DNA from: Myxococcota bacterium
Lineage (GTDB): Bacteria; Myxococcota_A; UBA796
Direction: 5' to 3'
DNA: 64,000 nucleotides
Assembly: GCA_029251165.1 (NCBI GenBank)
Contig: JAQXDW010000054.1
Location: 124,001 to 188,000 of the forward strand
The notes under the pieces are model-generated. The model made no database searches, was not told the origin of the DNA, and saw nothing but the letters and a program-made list of their open reading frames with translations. This document shows, in pieces, positions 53,507 to 62,607 of this stretch (the stretch's first letter is position 1; every line of letters starts with the position of its first letter). A program made the translations under genes and the position numbers.

Positions 53507-55438
53507 TTGATCGCCTATATTTTCCGTCGAATCTTAGCAATGTTCCCCACACTCCTGGGGATCACGCTCATCACTTTTGCCATCATCAGCCTCGCGCCGG
53601 GTGACCCGGTCGCCACCAGCTTCGGTGCAGGTGGCGGCGCAGAGCAGTCCACCGAAGCGGGTGGTGGCGGCAACCAGGATCAGGACCGGATGGCAGACGC
53701 CATCCGTGCCAAGAAGAAGCTCCTGGGCATCCTCGAAGAGGACCGCTCAGTGATCACCTGGTCAGCCTCCGGGTATGCCGCTGGAGGCCCCCTCCAGCCC
53801 ATGTACCCTGAGACGCGCCTCGGCAGCCTGCCCAGCTGGTCCCGCACCCTGAGTGTGGAAGGAGACACCCTCTTCGTCGGCGGCAAGGACGGCACCATCA
53901 CCGTGCTCTCCGACTCCGGCAGCGTCCTCCAGCAGTGGGAGGCCCACGAGAATCCCCTCACCGCCATCGCAGTGGTCGGGGATCTCATCGTCTCTGCAGA
54001 CGGCGAGGGCATCATCGAGCGCTGGAGCATGAGCGGCGAGTCTGCTGGTCAGACCCAGCCGCTCAACGTCCTCATCCGTGAGCTCGTTGCCCTCCCCGAC
54101 GGAGAGCGCTTTCTCTCTGCAGCGGACGACGGCATCATCCGGCTGCACCGTGTCGACAATGGAACCGTCGAGCGGCGGTTCGAGGGACACAACAACCGGG
54201 TCTACGCCATCGCCCTGTCCGGTGATGGCACGCGGTTCTGGTCTGGGGGCTACGACCGCACCCTCCGCCAGTGGGATCTGGCCAGCGGAAAGGAGCTGGC
54301 CAGCCTGGAGGGCCATGGTCAGGCCATCAACGACATCGCGGTGTTCCCTGACGACAGCAAGCTCGTCACGGCTTGTGATGACCGCAACATTCGAATCTTC
54401 GACCTCACCGGCGCCGCAGAGCCCGTTGTCATGGAGGGGCACTACAAGCAGGCCTCCGCAGTGGCCATCTCGACAGACGGCAGCCAGATCTACTCGGGCA
54501 GCCGTGACGAGACCATCCGGGTCTGGGACACCGCGACCGGCACCCAGCTCGCCCAGAGCGACGAGTCCACGGGTCGCATCCGTGACATCGACGTCGCTGC
54601 TGATGGACGCCTCCTCTCCTCAGCAGACTCCTGGTCGACCGTGCCGGTCCATCGCCGCTACTTCTCCTGGCTCTGGCGCACGGTCCAGCTCGACTTTGAC
54701 CGCAGCTTCGTCGATGACCAGCTGGTCATGGACAAGATCAAGAAGGCCCTGCCGGTGACCATCGGGCTGAACGTCCTGGCCCTGATCGTGGTCTACACCC
54801 TCTCCATTCCGCTGGGCGTCATCGCTGCGGTCAAGCGAAACTCAACGTTTGACCACGCCTCGTCGCTGATACTGTTCACGCTGTACTCCATCCCGAGCTT
54901 CTGGCTGGCGACCCTGCTCATCATGATGTTCTCCTCTCGCCAGGCCCTCGACATCCTGCCCAGCGTCGGGCTGCACGGCGACATGCCGTGGGACATGTCG
55001 TACCTGGAGTGGCTGTGGGACTTCATCAAGCACCTCATCATGCCAGTCCTGGTCATGTCCTACGGCGGACTCGCCAGCCTGTCTCGCTATGCGCGGACCA
55101 GCATGCTGGAGACCATCAGCGAGGACTACATCCGGACCGCGCGCGCCAAGGGACTCGATGAGAGCATCGTCATCTGGAAGCACGCCTTCCGGAACTCGCT
55201 GATCACCATCGTCACCCTGCTCGGCAACCTCCTGCCCGCCCTCATCGGCGGCTCGGTCATCGTCGAGTACATCTTCAGCATCAACGGCATGGGCCGGCTG
55301 GGCTTCGACGCCATCCTCGCCCGGGACTACCCGGTCATCATGGCGATCACGACGTTCTCCGCCCTGCTCACCCTGGTGGGCATCCTCATCTCCGACATCC
55401 TCTACAGCATCGTCGATCCCCGAGTGACCCAGAAATGA
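53507..55438 (+). CDS. YejB/DppB-like ABC permease with a seven-bladed WD40 propeller inserted in the first extracytoplasmic loop
   Basis: 643 residues against about 310-365 for YejB/DppB/OppB. Residues 1-37 are the usual first span, MIAYIFRRILAMFPTLLGI with APGDPV after it. A Gly-rich linker, then KKKLLGI, leads into residues about 108-382, a clear WD40 array with blades ending in GTITVLSD, GIIERWSM, GIIRLHRV, RTLRQWDL, RNIRIFDL and ETIRVWDT and a partial seventh that closes with the first. The permease resumes with RYFSWLWRTVQLDFDRSF and four or five more spans, including the coupling motif YIRTARAKGLDESIVIWKHA. The junctions are in-frame and there is no stop. The propeller lies on the periplasmic side by topology. 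The next gene overlaps by four bases. ATPases are not encoded here. Confidence 0.9.
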   Translation: MIAYIFRRILAMFPTLLGITLITFAIISLAPGDPVATSFGAGGGAEQSTEAGGGGNQDQDRMADAIRAKKKLLGILEEDRSVITWSASGYAAGGPLQPMYPETRLGSLPSWSRTLSVEGDTLFVGGKDGTITVLSDSGSVLQQWEAHENPLTAIAVVGDLIVSADGEGIIERWSMSGESAGQTQPLNVLIRELVALPDGERFLSAADDGIIRLHRVDNGTVERRFEGHNNRVYAIALSGDGTRFWSGGYDRTLRQWDLASGKELASLEGHGQAINDIAVFPDDSKLVTACDDRNIRIFDLTGAAEPVVMEGHYKQASAVAISTDGSQIYSGSRDETIRVWDTATGTQLAQSDESTGRIRDIDVAADGRLLSSADSWSTVPVHRRYFSWLWRTVQLDFDRSFVDDQLVMDKIKKALPVTIGLNVLALIVVYTLSIPLGVIAAVKRNSTFDHASSLILFTLYSIPSFWLATLLIMMFSSRQALDILPSVGLHGDMPWDMSYLEWLWDFIKHLIMPVLVMSYGGLASLSRYARTSMLETISEDYIRTARAKGLDESIVIWKHAFRNSLITIVTLLGNLLPALIGGSVIVEYIFSINGMGRLGFDAILARDYPVIMAITTFSALLTLVGILISDILYSIVDPRVTQK

Positions 55439-56547
55439 GCGGCAAGACTGAACGCGCCCCGGCCGCTACCCCAGTCCGGGACCAGTCCTTCCGCGCTCAG
55501 GTGTGGCGAAGGTTCAAGAAGCACCGCTCTGGAATGGGCGGCCTGGTGATGGTCATCGTCCTGATGTTCACCGCCCTCCTCGCTCCCCTCATCGCCAACG
55601 ATCGGCCGATCGTTGCGAAGTACCAAGACTCGTGGCACTTCCCGGCGTTCACCACCTACGTCGACGTCTGGGTTCCCTGGCAGGGAATGCGGTTCTCGCT
55701 CAAGAGCATGCAGGTCGGAGGATCCTTCCCCCTCTCCGACCACTACGCCGTCCTCGAGGGACAGACCTGGAAGGAGGTCTCTGGAGATCTGGAGCTGGCG
55801 GTCTGGCCGATCATCAAGTACCACCCAAACCAATTTAATCCCGACGAGATCAAGCTCAAGCCCAGCGACAGCAGCGATCATGTCCTGGGCACCGACGACC
55901 TCGGCCGCGATGTCCTCTCCCGGATGCTCCACGGCACCGTCGTCGCGATGCTGGTCGGGCTGTTCTCGCAGTCCATCGCCGGCACCATCGGCATCACCCT
56001 GGGGCTTATCGCGGGCTACCTCGGCGGCTGGGTCGATCTGGTGATCTCACGGTTCACCGAAGTCGTGATGTGTTTCCCAACGTTCTTCCTCATCATCGCG
56101 GTGATTGCGTTCCTGCCGCCGTCGATCATGAACATCATGATCGTCCTGGGGTTGGTGGGCTGGACGGGCATCTTCCGGCTGATTCGGGGAGAGGTCTTGC
56201 GGACACGAAGCCTCGACTTTGTGGCCGCCGCGAAGTCCCTGGCGATCCCGCAGTGGCGGATCATGTTTCGGCACATCCTCCCCAACGCCATCTCCCCGAT
56301 CTTCGTTGCCCTGGCATTCGGGGTGGCGCGTGCGGTGCTTGCGGAGACGAGCCTCTCGTTCCTCGGCTTCGGCGACCCCTCCGTCCCCTCCTGGGGTGAG
56401 ATCGTCCAGCAGGGACGCTTCTACATCTCCCAGGGCCTCTGGCACCTCACCGTCTACCCCGGGCTCGCCATCTTCGTGACGCTGACCGCGTTCAACCTGT
56501 TCGGTCAGGGCCTCCGAGATGCGCTCGATCCCAAGCTTCGGGACTGA
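55435..56547 (+). CDS. YejE/DppC-like ABC permease
   Basis: 370 residues, ATG start overlapping the previous gene (ATGA). It has the long first extracytoplasmic loop of the YejE type (about residues 55-155, ending in DHVLGTDDLGRDVLSRMLHG), six spans, and the coupling motif DFVAAAKSLAIPQWRIMFRHILPN. DppC-type proteins are about 300 residues, so the loop accounts for the extra length. It pairs with the WD40-bearing permease to form the channel of a peptide importer. The operon seems to end here; no ATPase gene follows in the 254 bases before the next gene. Confidence 0.92.
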   Translation: MSGKTERAPAATPVRDQSFRAQVWRRFKKHRSGMGGLVMVIVLMFTALLAPLIANDRPIVAKYQDSWHFPAFTTYVDVWVPWQGMRFSLKSMQVGGSFPLSDHYAVLEGQTWKEVSGDLELAVWPIIKYHPNQFNPDEIKLKPSDSSDHVLGTDDLGRDVLSRMLHGTVVAMLVGLFSQSIAGTIGITLGLIAGYLGGWVDLVISRFTEVVMCFPTFFLIIAVIAFLPPSIMNIMIVLGLVGWTGIFRLIRGEVLRTRSLDFVAAAKSLAIPQWRIMFRHILPNAISPIFVALAFGVARAVLAETSLSFLGFGDPSVPSWGEIVQQGRFYISQGLWHLTVYPGLAIFVTLTAFNLFGQGLRDALDPKLRD

Positions 56548-56801
56548 GCAGCCCCGCGCCCCTCCCCCCTGCCTTGCGCGGCATCCCGCCAGGCAGCGGT
56601 GTGCCGGGGACTCCAGAGACGGGAGCGGCCTCCCCGCCCGAGGTGCGGTGTGCTCCCAGCACGGCTGGAGCGTGCGCCAGACGACCCCGCTCAGACAGGC
56701 CTGCTGTGCAGCGAACAACCAGGCCCGAGCCCCCAGGCCTTGGCGGTGCGGGTTCCAGAGAGTCTCGGGCAGCCGAGGATCACACCGGGTAGGGTAGCGG
56801 G

Positions 56802-59042
56802 GTGAAATACTCCCTGCTCAGCATCCTCTTGTTCTCCTGTGGCCGCGACAAAGATCCCGCTCACCCCGGCGAGACCGGCACCGACTCCCGCGAGTTCCCC
56901 GTGCTCGATGTCGAGGGCTTCTCGGGCGGCTGCTACCAGCTCCGCGCCGAGGAGAGCTGGCTTGCCGCTGAGGGAGACACGTACACCTTCAGCGCTGCTC
57001 AGGCGGGTACAGGCTCCCGCTTCACCCTCCAGGCCTCCGACCTCGGCACCTACCTGCTGTATGACCAGGACGGACGCTACATCGTCGAATCAGACGGCGT
57101 GCTGGTCGCACAGAGCACGCTGGCGTCTGACGTCACCCGGATTGAGGACGGCTACGTCTCTGGCGCAGAGTGGCTCCTGGAGGCCTCGCCCCAGAAGCCG
57201 AGCCACTACCAGCTCCGAAGCCGACGCAGCGAGGCCTTGCTCTCCACAGGCGGAGAGACCTCCGACGCGGGGGTCCCGGTGCTGCTGGAGGAGGCCACGG
57301 ACTGCCGTGCCCATCCCGAGATGAGCCTGGATGCCTCTGGAGAGATCGCGAAGACCACCTTCGACGACGGCGACCTCTACGGCATCGTCGACACCCACTC
57401 GCACATCCTCTCCAATTTCGGCTTTGGTGGAGGAATATTCTACGGCGGCGCCTTTCACCGGCTGGGGGTCGAGCACGCCCTGGGGGACTGCGATGCCTAC
57501 CACGGCGAGATGGGGCGTCGTGACTTCTTCGGCTACGCTTACGACAACGGCGGCAACGACAGCGACGCGATCCAGACCCTGGTGTTCTCCCTGCTGGCAG
57601 GAGAGCTGGCCGAGGACAACCACAGCACGGACGGCTACCCGACCTTCTCCGAGTGGCCCAACGCACGCGAGCGTGCCACCCACCAGCAGCAATACCACCG
57701 CTGGCTGGAGCGGGCCTGGATGTCCGGGCTCCGCCTCGTGGTCCAGCACGCCACCACCAATTCCATCGTCTGCAACCTCACGGTCGGCGAGGGCCTCCAG
57801 CCCAGCTGGTACGACTGCGAGGACATGACCGCGGTGGATCGCATCGTGGATGAGACCTACCAGATGGAGCGCTACATCGACGCCCTGAGCGGCGGCGAGG
57901 GCGAGGGCTGGTTCCGCGTGGTCACCACCCCTGCGGCGGCTCGGGAGGTCATCGAGGACGGCAAGATGGCGGTCATCCTCGGCATCGAGACCTCCGACCT
58001 GTTCGACTGCCACATCACCCCCCGTCCCGGCGGACCCGAGTGCGACGAGGCCTACATCATCGAGCAGCTCGACGCCTACCACGAGCGCGGCGTCCGGGCG
58101 CTGTTCCCGGTCCACAAGTACGACAACAAGTTTGCCCCCGGAGACGGCAGCGGTGACTTCATCGAGCTGGGCAACTTCCTCAACAGCGGCCACTGGACCA
58201 ACAAGACTGAGGACTGCCCAACGGACGGACTGCCCACCGGCTTCGACAACGGCAGCGTGACCTTCGGCGACCTCAACCTCCCGAGAGATGAGTACCTCTC
58301 CGCAGCGCCCAATGACTTCTCCGGCTTCCCCGAGGAGCCGCTCGACATCGCCTTCTCCTTCGCCGGCAAGATCCTCTCGGATTCCCTCGAGGGAGAGTTC
58401 TGCCAGAACGCCACCATCACCGAGTACGGCGAGACCCTGCTGAGCGAGATGATGGCGCGGGGCATGATCATCGAGGTCGACCACTTCTCGCAGTGGTCCT
58501 ACCAGCGGGCCTTCGAGATCCTCGAAGAGAACGACTACCCCGCGGCCGGAACCCACGGACGCGACGCCAACGGTCGCATCTACGCCGTCGGTGGCATCTC
58601 GAAGATCAACCTCGGGCGCTGCCAGGACGCCGACAGCCCCGGCTCGACCCTCAGCGGCCTGCTCAGCGAGGTCGATCTGATCACCGCGATGGGGGGCTAC
58701 CCGGCGGTCGGGTTCGGGTTCGATCTCAACGGCTTCGCCGGCGCCCCAGGCCCCCGGTTTGGAGACGGAGGCTGCTCCAGCGATCAGCCCAACGCGACGT
58801 CCTATCCGTTCACCTCCTACGCCGGAGACGTCACCTTCACCGAGCCCAGCCTCGGCAGCCGGATGGTCGACTTCGACACCGAGGGCATGATCCACATCGG
58901 CTTGCTCCCCGAGCTGCTGGAAGATGCCCGCAGGGACGCCGTCTCCGAGGAGGATCTGGAGCCGCTGTTCCGCTCTGCAGAGGGCTACATCCGGATGTGG
59001 GAGAAGGCCGAGGCACGCGGCGCGGAGATGCGCGGAGACTGA
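56802..59042 (+). CDS. amidohydrolase-superfamily (M19 dipeptidase-like) lipoprotein
   Basis: 746 residues, GTG start. MKYSLLSILLFSC gives a short lipoprotein signal (C13). Residues about 35-170 are a beta domain, possibly trefoil or lectin-like (QAGTGSRFTLQASDLGTYLLYDQDG). The barrel starts near 190 with the metal motif VDTHSHILS (HxH), then GIETSDLFDC, LFPVHKYDN, IIEVDHFSQW, AAGTHGRDANG and GFGFDLNGF, which follow the order of membrane dipeptidase (M19)-type enzymes. A metal-dependent hydrolase acting at the cell surface is expected; dipeptide cleavage is possible but unproven. The extra length over M19 (about 330-400 residues) lies in long insertions. Confidence 0.75.
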   Translation: MKYSLLSILLFSCGRDKDPAHPGETGTDSREFPVLDVEGFSGGCYQLRAEESWLAAEGDTYTFSAAQAGTGSRFTLQASDLGTYLLYDQDGRYIVESDGVLVAQSTLASDVTRIEDGYVSGAEWLLEASPQKPSHYQLRSRRSEALLSTGGETSDAGVPVLLEEATDCRAHPEMSLDASGEIAKTTFDDGDLYGIVDTHSHILSNFGFGGGIFYGGAFHRLGVEHALGDCDAYHGEMGRRDFFGYAYDNGGNDSDAIQTLVFSLLAGELAEDNHSTDGYPTFSEWPNARERATHQQQYHRWLERAWMSGLRLVVQHATTNSIVCNLTVGEGLQPSWYDCEDMTAVDRIVDETYQMERYIDALSGGEGEGWFRVVTTPAAAREVIEDGKMAVILGIETSDLFDCHITPRPGGPECDEAYIIEQLDAYHERGVRALFPVHKYDNKFAPGDGSGDFIELGNFLNSGHWTNKTEDCPTDGLPTGFDNGSVTFGDLNLPRDEYLSAAPNDFSGFPEEPLDIAFSFAGKILSDSLEGEFCQNATITEYGETLLSEMMARGMIIEVDHFSQWSYQRAFEILEENDYPAAGTHGRDANGRIYAVGGISKINLGRCQDADSPGSTLSGLLSEVDLITAMGGYPAVGFGFDLNGFAGAPGPRFGDGGCSSDQPNATSYPFTSYAGDVTFTEPSLGSRMVDFDTEGMIHIGLLPELLEDARRDAVSEEDLEPLFRSAEGYIRMWEKAEARGAEMRGD

Positions 59043-59138
59043 GCGCAGCATCTCCTCAGACGCGGCTCGGGCTGTCTTCGCAGAATTGAAGTGCGTCGAA
59101 GTCCGCCCGAACGGACCGAGATGAGATAATCCGATGCA

Positions 59139-60926
59139 ATGTCTCGACCAAAGCCGATCTCAGCCATCGCCATCCCTCCGCCACCGCCCGAGCAGCGCGT
59201 CAGCCGTGCCGCGCACTTTGCGGGTCCGGACGAGAAGAAGGGGCGCTACTCGCTCCCCGACAACCTCTCCAGCCACTCTCCGATCGGGTACCGCACCCGG
59301 ACCTCGATGAGCATGGCAGAAGCCGAGGAGGCGATGAGCCTGCTGTCGCTGGAGCCGCCGACTGAGTTCGTCGCCCCAGCTCCGGTGACCGAGGGAGAGC
59401 TCTTCGAGGAGAGCAGCCTCGGGCTCCTCCGCGCCCGGCAGTCCACCAACTTCCGTGGGCAGCGCCAGGTCACCTTCGGGCCGAAAGACTCTGCTCAGAT
59501 CACCCGCCTCCTCGGAGAGCTGACGGATCTGGAGGTGCCGGTCCTCGACAACGTGGCACACACCCACATCATCCTCAGTCGCCCCTACCGCACCGCGTTC
59601 ACCCTGCTGCTGACCTTCGTGGGGCACAAGACCCTCGCCTCGCTGCTGACCGTGCCCATCCGGGCGATCCGCAAGCGGCTTCAGCACATCGATGACATCC
59701 CCACCATCGGCTACCTCCAGGACATCCACCTCGGGGTGCTCGCTGAGGCCGTCGAGAAGGCTGCGATCATCGCCTCAGGGGGACGCCGACAGGCCAACGT
59801 CATCGCCGCACCGTTCACCAGCGCAGCCCGTCGAAAGGCTAACAAGACGGTGATGGGCAAGCTGCACCGTCTGTGCGGGCTGACCACTGGAGAGCTGAGC
59901 CTCGGCTGGCGGGTCTCGATGGTCGCCCAGGTCGGACAGACCGCTGAGCCGCTCCCGATCCGTGAGAAGACCTGCCGCATCCTCGGCGCCAACCTCCTCG
60001 CGATGCGCAGCGAGCGGATCCAGCCGGGAGTCAACGCAGAAGAGAAGGCCCCCAGCCAGTACCAGTCCCGCCAGGACATGGACGTGCCGGAGGAGCTGAC
60101 GGTGATGGCCGGGCGAGCGGCGTACAACGCGTTCGCCCGATGGACCCGCTGTGACCGAGAGGCCGCAAAGGACCTCCTGCTGCTCGATCGAATCGACGTG
60201 CTCACCGACGGCGGCAAGGAGCGCCTGCGGGCCCTGCGCCAGGAGCTGTCTGACATCACCGATCGGGTGGTCGAGAACCTCCCGCTGTGGGCAGACCTGC
60301 CGCTGATGAAGGCGCTCTCCCGAAACGCGGCGCGGGGACGGAAGGCGTTCGCGCTCGCCGGGCAGCGCATCTACGTCGGCGGGCTGTCTCGTCCCGAGAT
60401 CGACGCCGCAGGCCTGGAGTGGAACCAGGCCATCCGCGCGGTCGGTGCTGCCGCAGCCCGATCCGCTCTGGTCTGTGAGATCATGGGCTGCACTGAGATC
60501 CCCGAGGGCTGCGACCTGCTGGCCGGAATCTGCCTGATGGCGGGTCCGGTCAACCAGAACGACATCGGCAAGAGCTTCTACGGCTACGCGGACCTCCTCG
60601 CCGGCCGCTACCCCAATCGCACCCCCACCGCGATGCTGGTCTGGACGCTCAAGGCAAAGACCGTCGGCGACCCCATCGGCAACGAGGAGCAGCTGCTCAA
60701 CGCCAAGCGCAAGGGGGCTCTCGTCGACCTGCGCCCCGGACCCCACGAGGTCATCACCCTCTGCGAGAACGGCCAGCGCACCGTCATGCGCTCACGCGAC
60801 GGGCAGCGCAATGCCGAGCGGGCTTACTACGACCAAGACAACTTCGTCACCGAGGCCAGCGGTCGAGAGATTCCAGGCAACCGCGGCGAGCCCTGGCCCT
60901 GGCGGGATGAGGTGCTCTGGACATGA
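59139..60926 (+). CDS. conserved-looking protein of unknown function
   Basis: 595 residues, ATG start, no signal peptide. The first 90 residues are Pro-rich and low in structure (PISAIAIPPPPPEQR). The middle is helical, with RQSTNFRGQRQVTFGPKDSAQI, HTHIILSRPYRTAFTLLLTFVGHKTLAS and a basic stretch AARRKANKTVMGKLHRLCGL; the end has DLRPGPHEVITLCENGQRTVMRSRDGQ. No family is recognised and no catalytic motif was spotted. It overlaps the MaoC-like gene by four bases, so the two products are made together. Confidence 0.6.
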   Translation: MSRPKPISAIAIPPPPPEQRVSRAAHFAGPDEKKGRYSLPDNLSSHSPIGYRTRTSMSMAEAEEAMSLLSLEPPTEFVAPAPVTEGELFEESSLGLLRARQSTNFRGQRQVTFGPKDSAQITRLLGELTDLEVPVLDNVAHTHIILSRPYRTAFTLLLTFVGHKTLASLLTVPIRAIRKRLQHIDDIPTIGYLQDIHLGVLAEAVEKAAIIASGGRRQANVIAAPFTSAARRKANKTVMGKLHRLCGLTTGELSLGWRVSMVAQVGQTAEPLPIREKTCRILGANLLAMRSERIQPGVNAEEKAPSQYQSRQDMDVPEELTVMAGRAAYNAFARWTRCDREAAKDLLLLDRIDVLTDGGKERLRALRQELSDITDRVVENLPLWADLPLMKALSRNAARGRKAFALAGQRIYVGGLSRPEIDAAGLEWNQAIRAVGAAAARSALVCEIMGCTEIPEGCDLLAGICLMAGPVNQNDIGKSFYGYADLLAGRYPNRTPTAMLVWTLKAKTVGDPIGNEEQLLNAKRKGALVDLRPGPHEVITLCENGQRTVMRSRDGQRNAERAYYDQDNFVTEASGREIPGNRGEPWPWRDEVLWT

Positions 60927-61747
60927 CCATCACGCTCGACTTCCCCACCCCGCCAACCATCCAGCTCCACAAGGCTATCGCCGGTCGCGGAAAGAAGCTC
61001 ACCGACGGGCAGACCGTCCCCCGGTTTGAGGCCACCATCGAGCATGCTCCGCTGACCGGCATCGAGCGCTACCGGCGGATCTGCCTCGACCCGAGCACCG
61101 AGGGGGTTCCCCTCGCCTTTCCCCACATCCTGGCCGCTCCGCTGCACTTCGCCATCTTCACCCACAAGGCCATGCCGCTGCCGGCGCTGGGCCTGGTCCA
61201 CGTCCGCAATTCCATCACCTGCCATGCCCCCCTCGATCCCTCCCAGCCGCTGTCGCTGAAGGTGTGGTGCGAGGGGCACGAGGCGGTGCGCTCCGGGGTA
61301 GAGATCACCCTGCACACGTCCGCCTCAGTGGGGGGTGAGGTCGTCTGGGAAGAGACCACCACCGCGCTGTCTCGCGCGGGGAAGGGAATCGGCGGCCCCA
61401 AGGTCACTGAGCCCGAGCCGCTGACCGGGCTGACCCGCTCCGTCTCCTGGCGGCTGCCCAAGGACCTCGGACGCCGCTATGCGCCGGTCGCCGGAGACCA
61501 CAACCCGATCCACCTCTACCCGCTGACCGCGAAGATGTTCGGCTTCTCCCGACCGATCATTCACGGGATGTGGATGCTCGGTCGGATCGGCGGTGCGCTG
61601 GCCGCGAAGGCGCCCTGCACGGTCGCGCTGGAGTTCCGTCGGCCGGTCCTGCTGCCCAGCACCGTGTTCTACTCTGCCTCGGCAGATGGGCGCTTCGACG
61701 TTCGCTCCAGCAAGGGCAAGCTGCACATGTACGGCAGCATCTCCTGA
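60923..61747 (+). CDS. MaoC-like hot-dog dehydratase-family protein
   Basis: 274 residues, ATG start overlapping the upstream gene (ATGA). Two hot-dog halves are visible. The second has the hydratase signature YAPVAGDHNPIHLYPLTAKMFGF followed by IIHGMWMLG (catalytic Asp and His), as in MaoC/R-hydratase proteins. The first half lacks it, as in two-domain MaoC proteins. It should hydrate enoyl-CoA or enoyl-ACP. It converges with a desaturase gene, and both may act in lipid metabolism. Confidence 0.85.
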   Translation: MTITLDFPTPPTIQLHKAIAGRGKKLTDGQTVPRFEATIEHAPLTGIERYRRICLDPSTEGVPLAFPHILAAPLHFAIFTHKAMPLPALGLVHVRNSITCHAPLDPSQPLSLKVWCEGHEAVRSGVEITLHTSASVGGEVVWEETTTALSRAGKGIGGPKVTEPEPLTGLTRSVSWRLPKDLGRRYAPVAGDHNPIHLYPLTAKMFGFSRPIIHGMWMLGRIGGALAAKAPCTVALEFRRPVLLPSTVFYSASADGRFDVRSSKGKLHMYGSIS

Positions 61748-61791
61748 GCGGACCGGCGGGTATCGAGAGCCGATCCCTGCCAGGACTGTGG

Positions 61792-62607
61792 TCAGCGAAA
61801 CTTCTTCGGCAGCCACACATCCTGGGCCAGTCCGGTCGCTGAGAGGAGTCGGATCACCGCCCACGACAGGTCAGCCCCGCCGTGGAGCGCATGCCGGGCA
61901 CTCCGAGGGTAGCGGTGGTGACCGTTGTGGTAGCCCTCGCCGTGGGTCAGCACCGCCAGCCAGGGCACGTCCACCGAGTCCTCCCGGGTCTCGAACGTCC
62001 TGCGCCCGAAGCGTGCGGTGTGGGCGACGGAGTTCACCGCCCAGCTGGTGTTGGTCAGCCACAGGTGCACGAGCCACAGTGCGCCGATGCCCGTCCAGCC
62101 TGCCAGCCCCCAGGCTGCCCCGAGCTGCACCACAAAGAGCACCGGCATCACTCCGGGCGCATCCAGGAAGCGCATCAGCGGCTCCCCCATCAGGTCTGGA
62201 CACAGCTCCCGCCAGGTCGGCGGGTTTCGCCCGAGGAGCCGACGCACATCGTGCAGCAGAATGGTGAGCTGCTGGCCGAACCCAGACAGGGCAAACAGGA
62301 GCGCCGGCAGCGCCCGCTCGGTCCCGATCAGCCAGCCGCAGTGCGCCCACCAGAACCCCCGGATCGGAGAGTGGGGATCCGAGTCGGTGTCAGAGCGGGC
62401 GTGGTGCAGGCGGTGCAGCCCCACCCACAGGACGGGAGAGCCACCGTGCAGCGCGCCGAGCAGCGTCAGCACCCACCGCAGCGGCGGGCGCGCCTTGAAC
62501 GAGCGGTGGGTCAGGAGGCGATGGTAGCCGACGGTGTTGCCCAGCCCCATCAAGACCGCAGCGAGGACGGTGGCGAGTGCGATCATCCCTCCGGCAGCGG
62601 ATAGCAC
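61792..62607 (-). CDS. membrane fatty acid desaturase (acyl-CoA/acyl-lipid type)
   Basis: 271 residues from the GTG at 62607, with GGGGAG five bases upstream; an ATG at 62586 is the alternative. The three histidine boxes are present: HRLLTHRSF, HRLHHARSD and HNGHHRYP, with a further His in SVAHTARFG. Four hydrophobic segments are seen. This is the di-iron delta-9-type desaturase family; it inserts a cis double bond in a membrane-associated acyl chain. It overlaps the end of the upstream secreted-protein gene by 25 bases. Confidence 0.88.
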   Translation of the reverse strand: MLSAAGGMIALATVLAAVLMGLGNTVGYHRLLTHRSFKARPPLRWVLTLLGALHGGSPVLWVGLHRLHHARSDTDSDPHSPIRGFWWAHCGWLIGTERALPALLFALSGFGQQLTILLHDVRRLLGRNPPTWRELCPDLMGEPLMRFLDAPGVMPVLFVVQLGAAWGLAGWTGIGALWLVHLWLTNTSWAVNSVAHTARFGRRTFETREDSVDVPWLAVLTHGEGYHNGHHRYPRSARHALHGGADLSWAVIRLLSATGLAQDVWLPKKFR

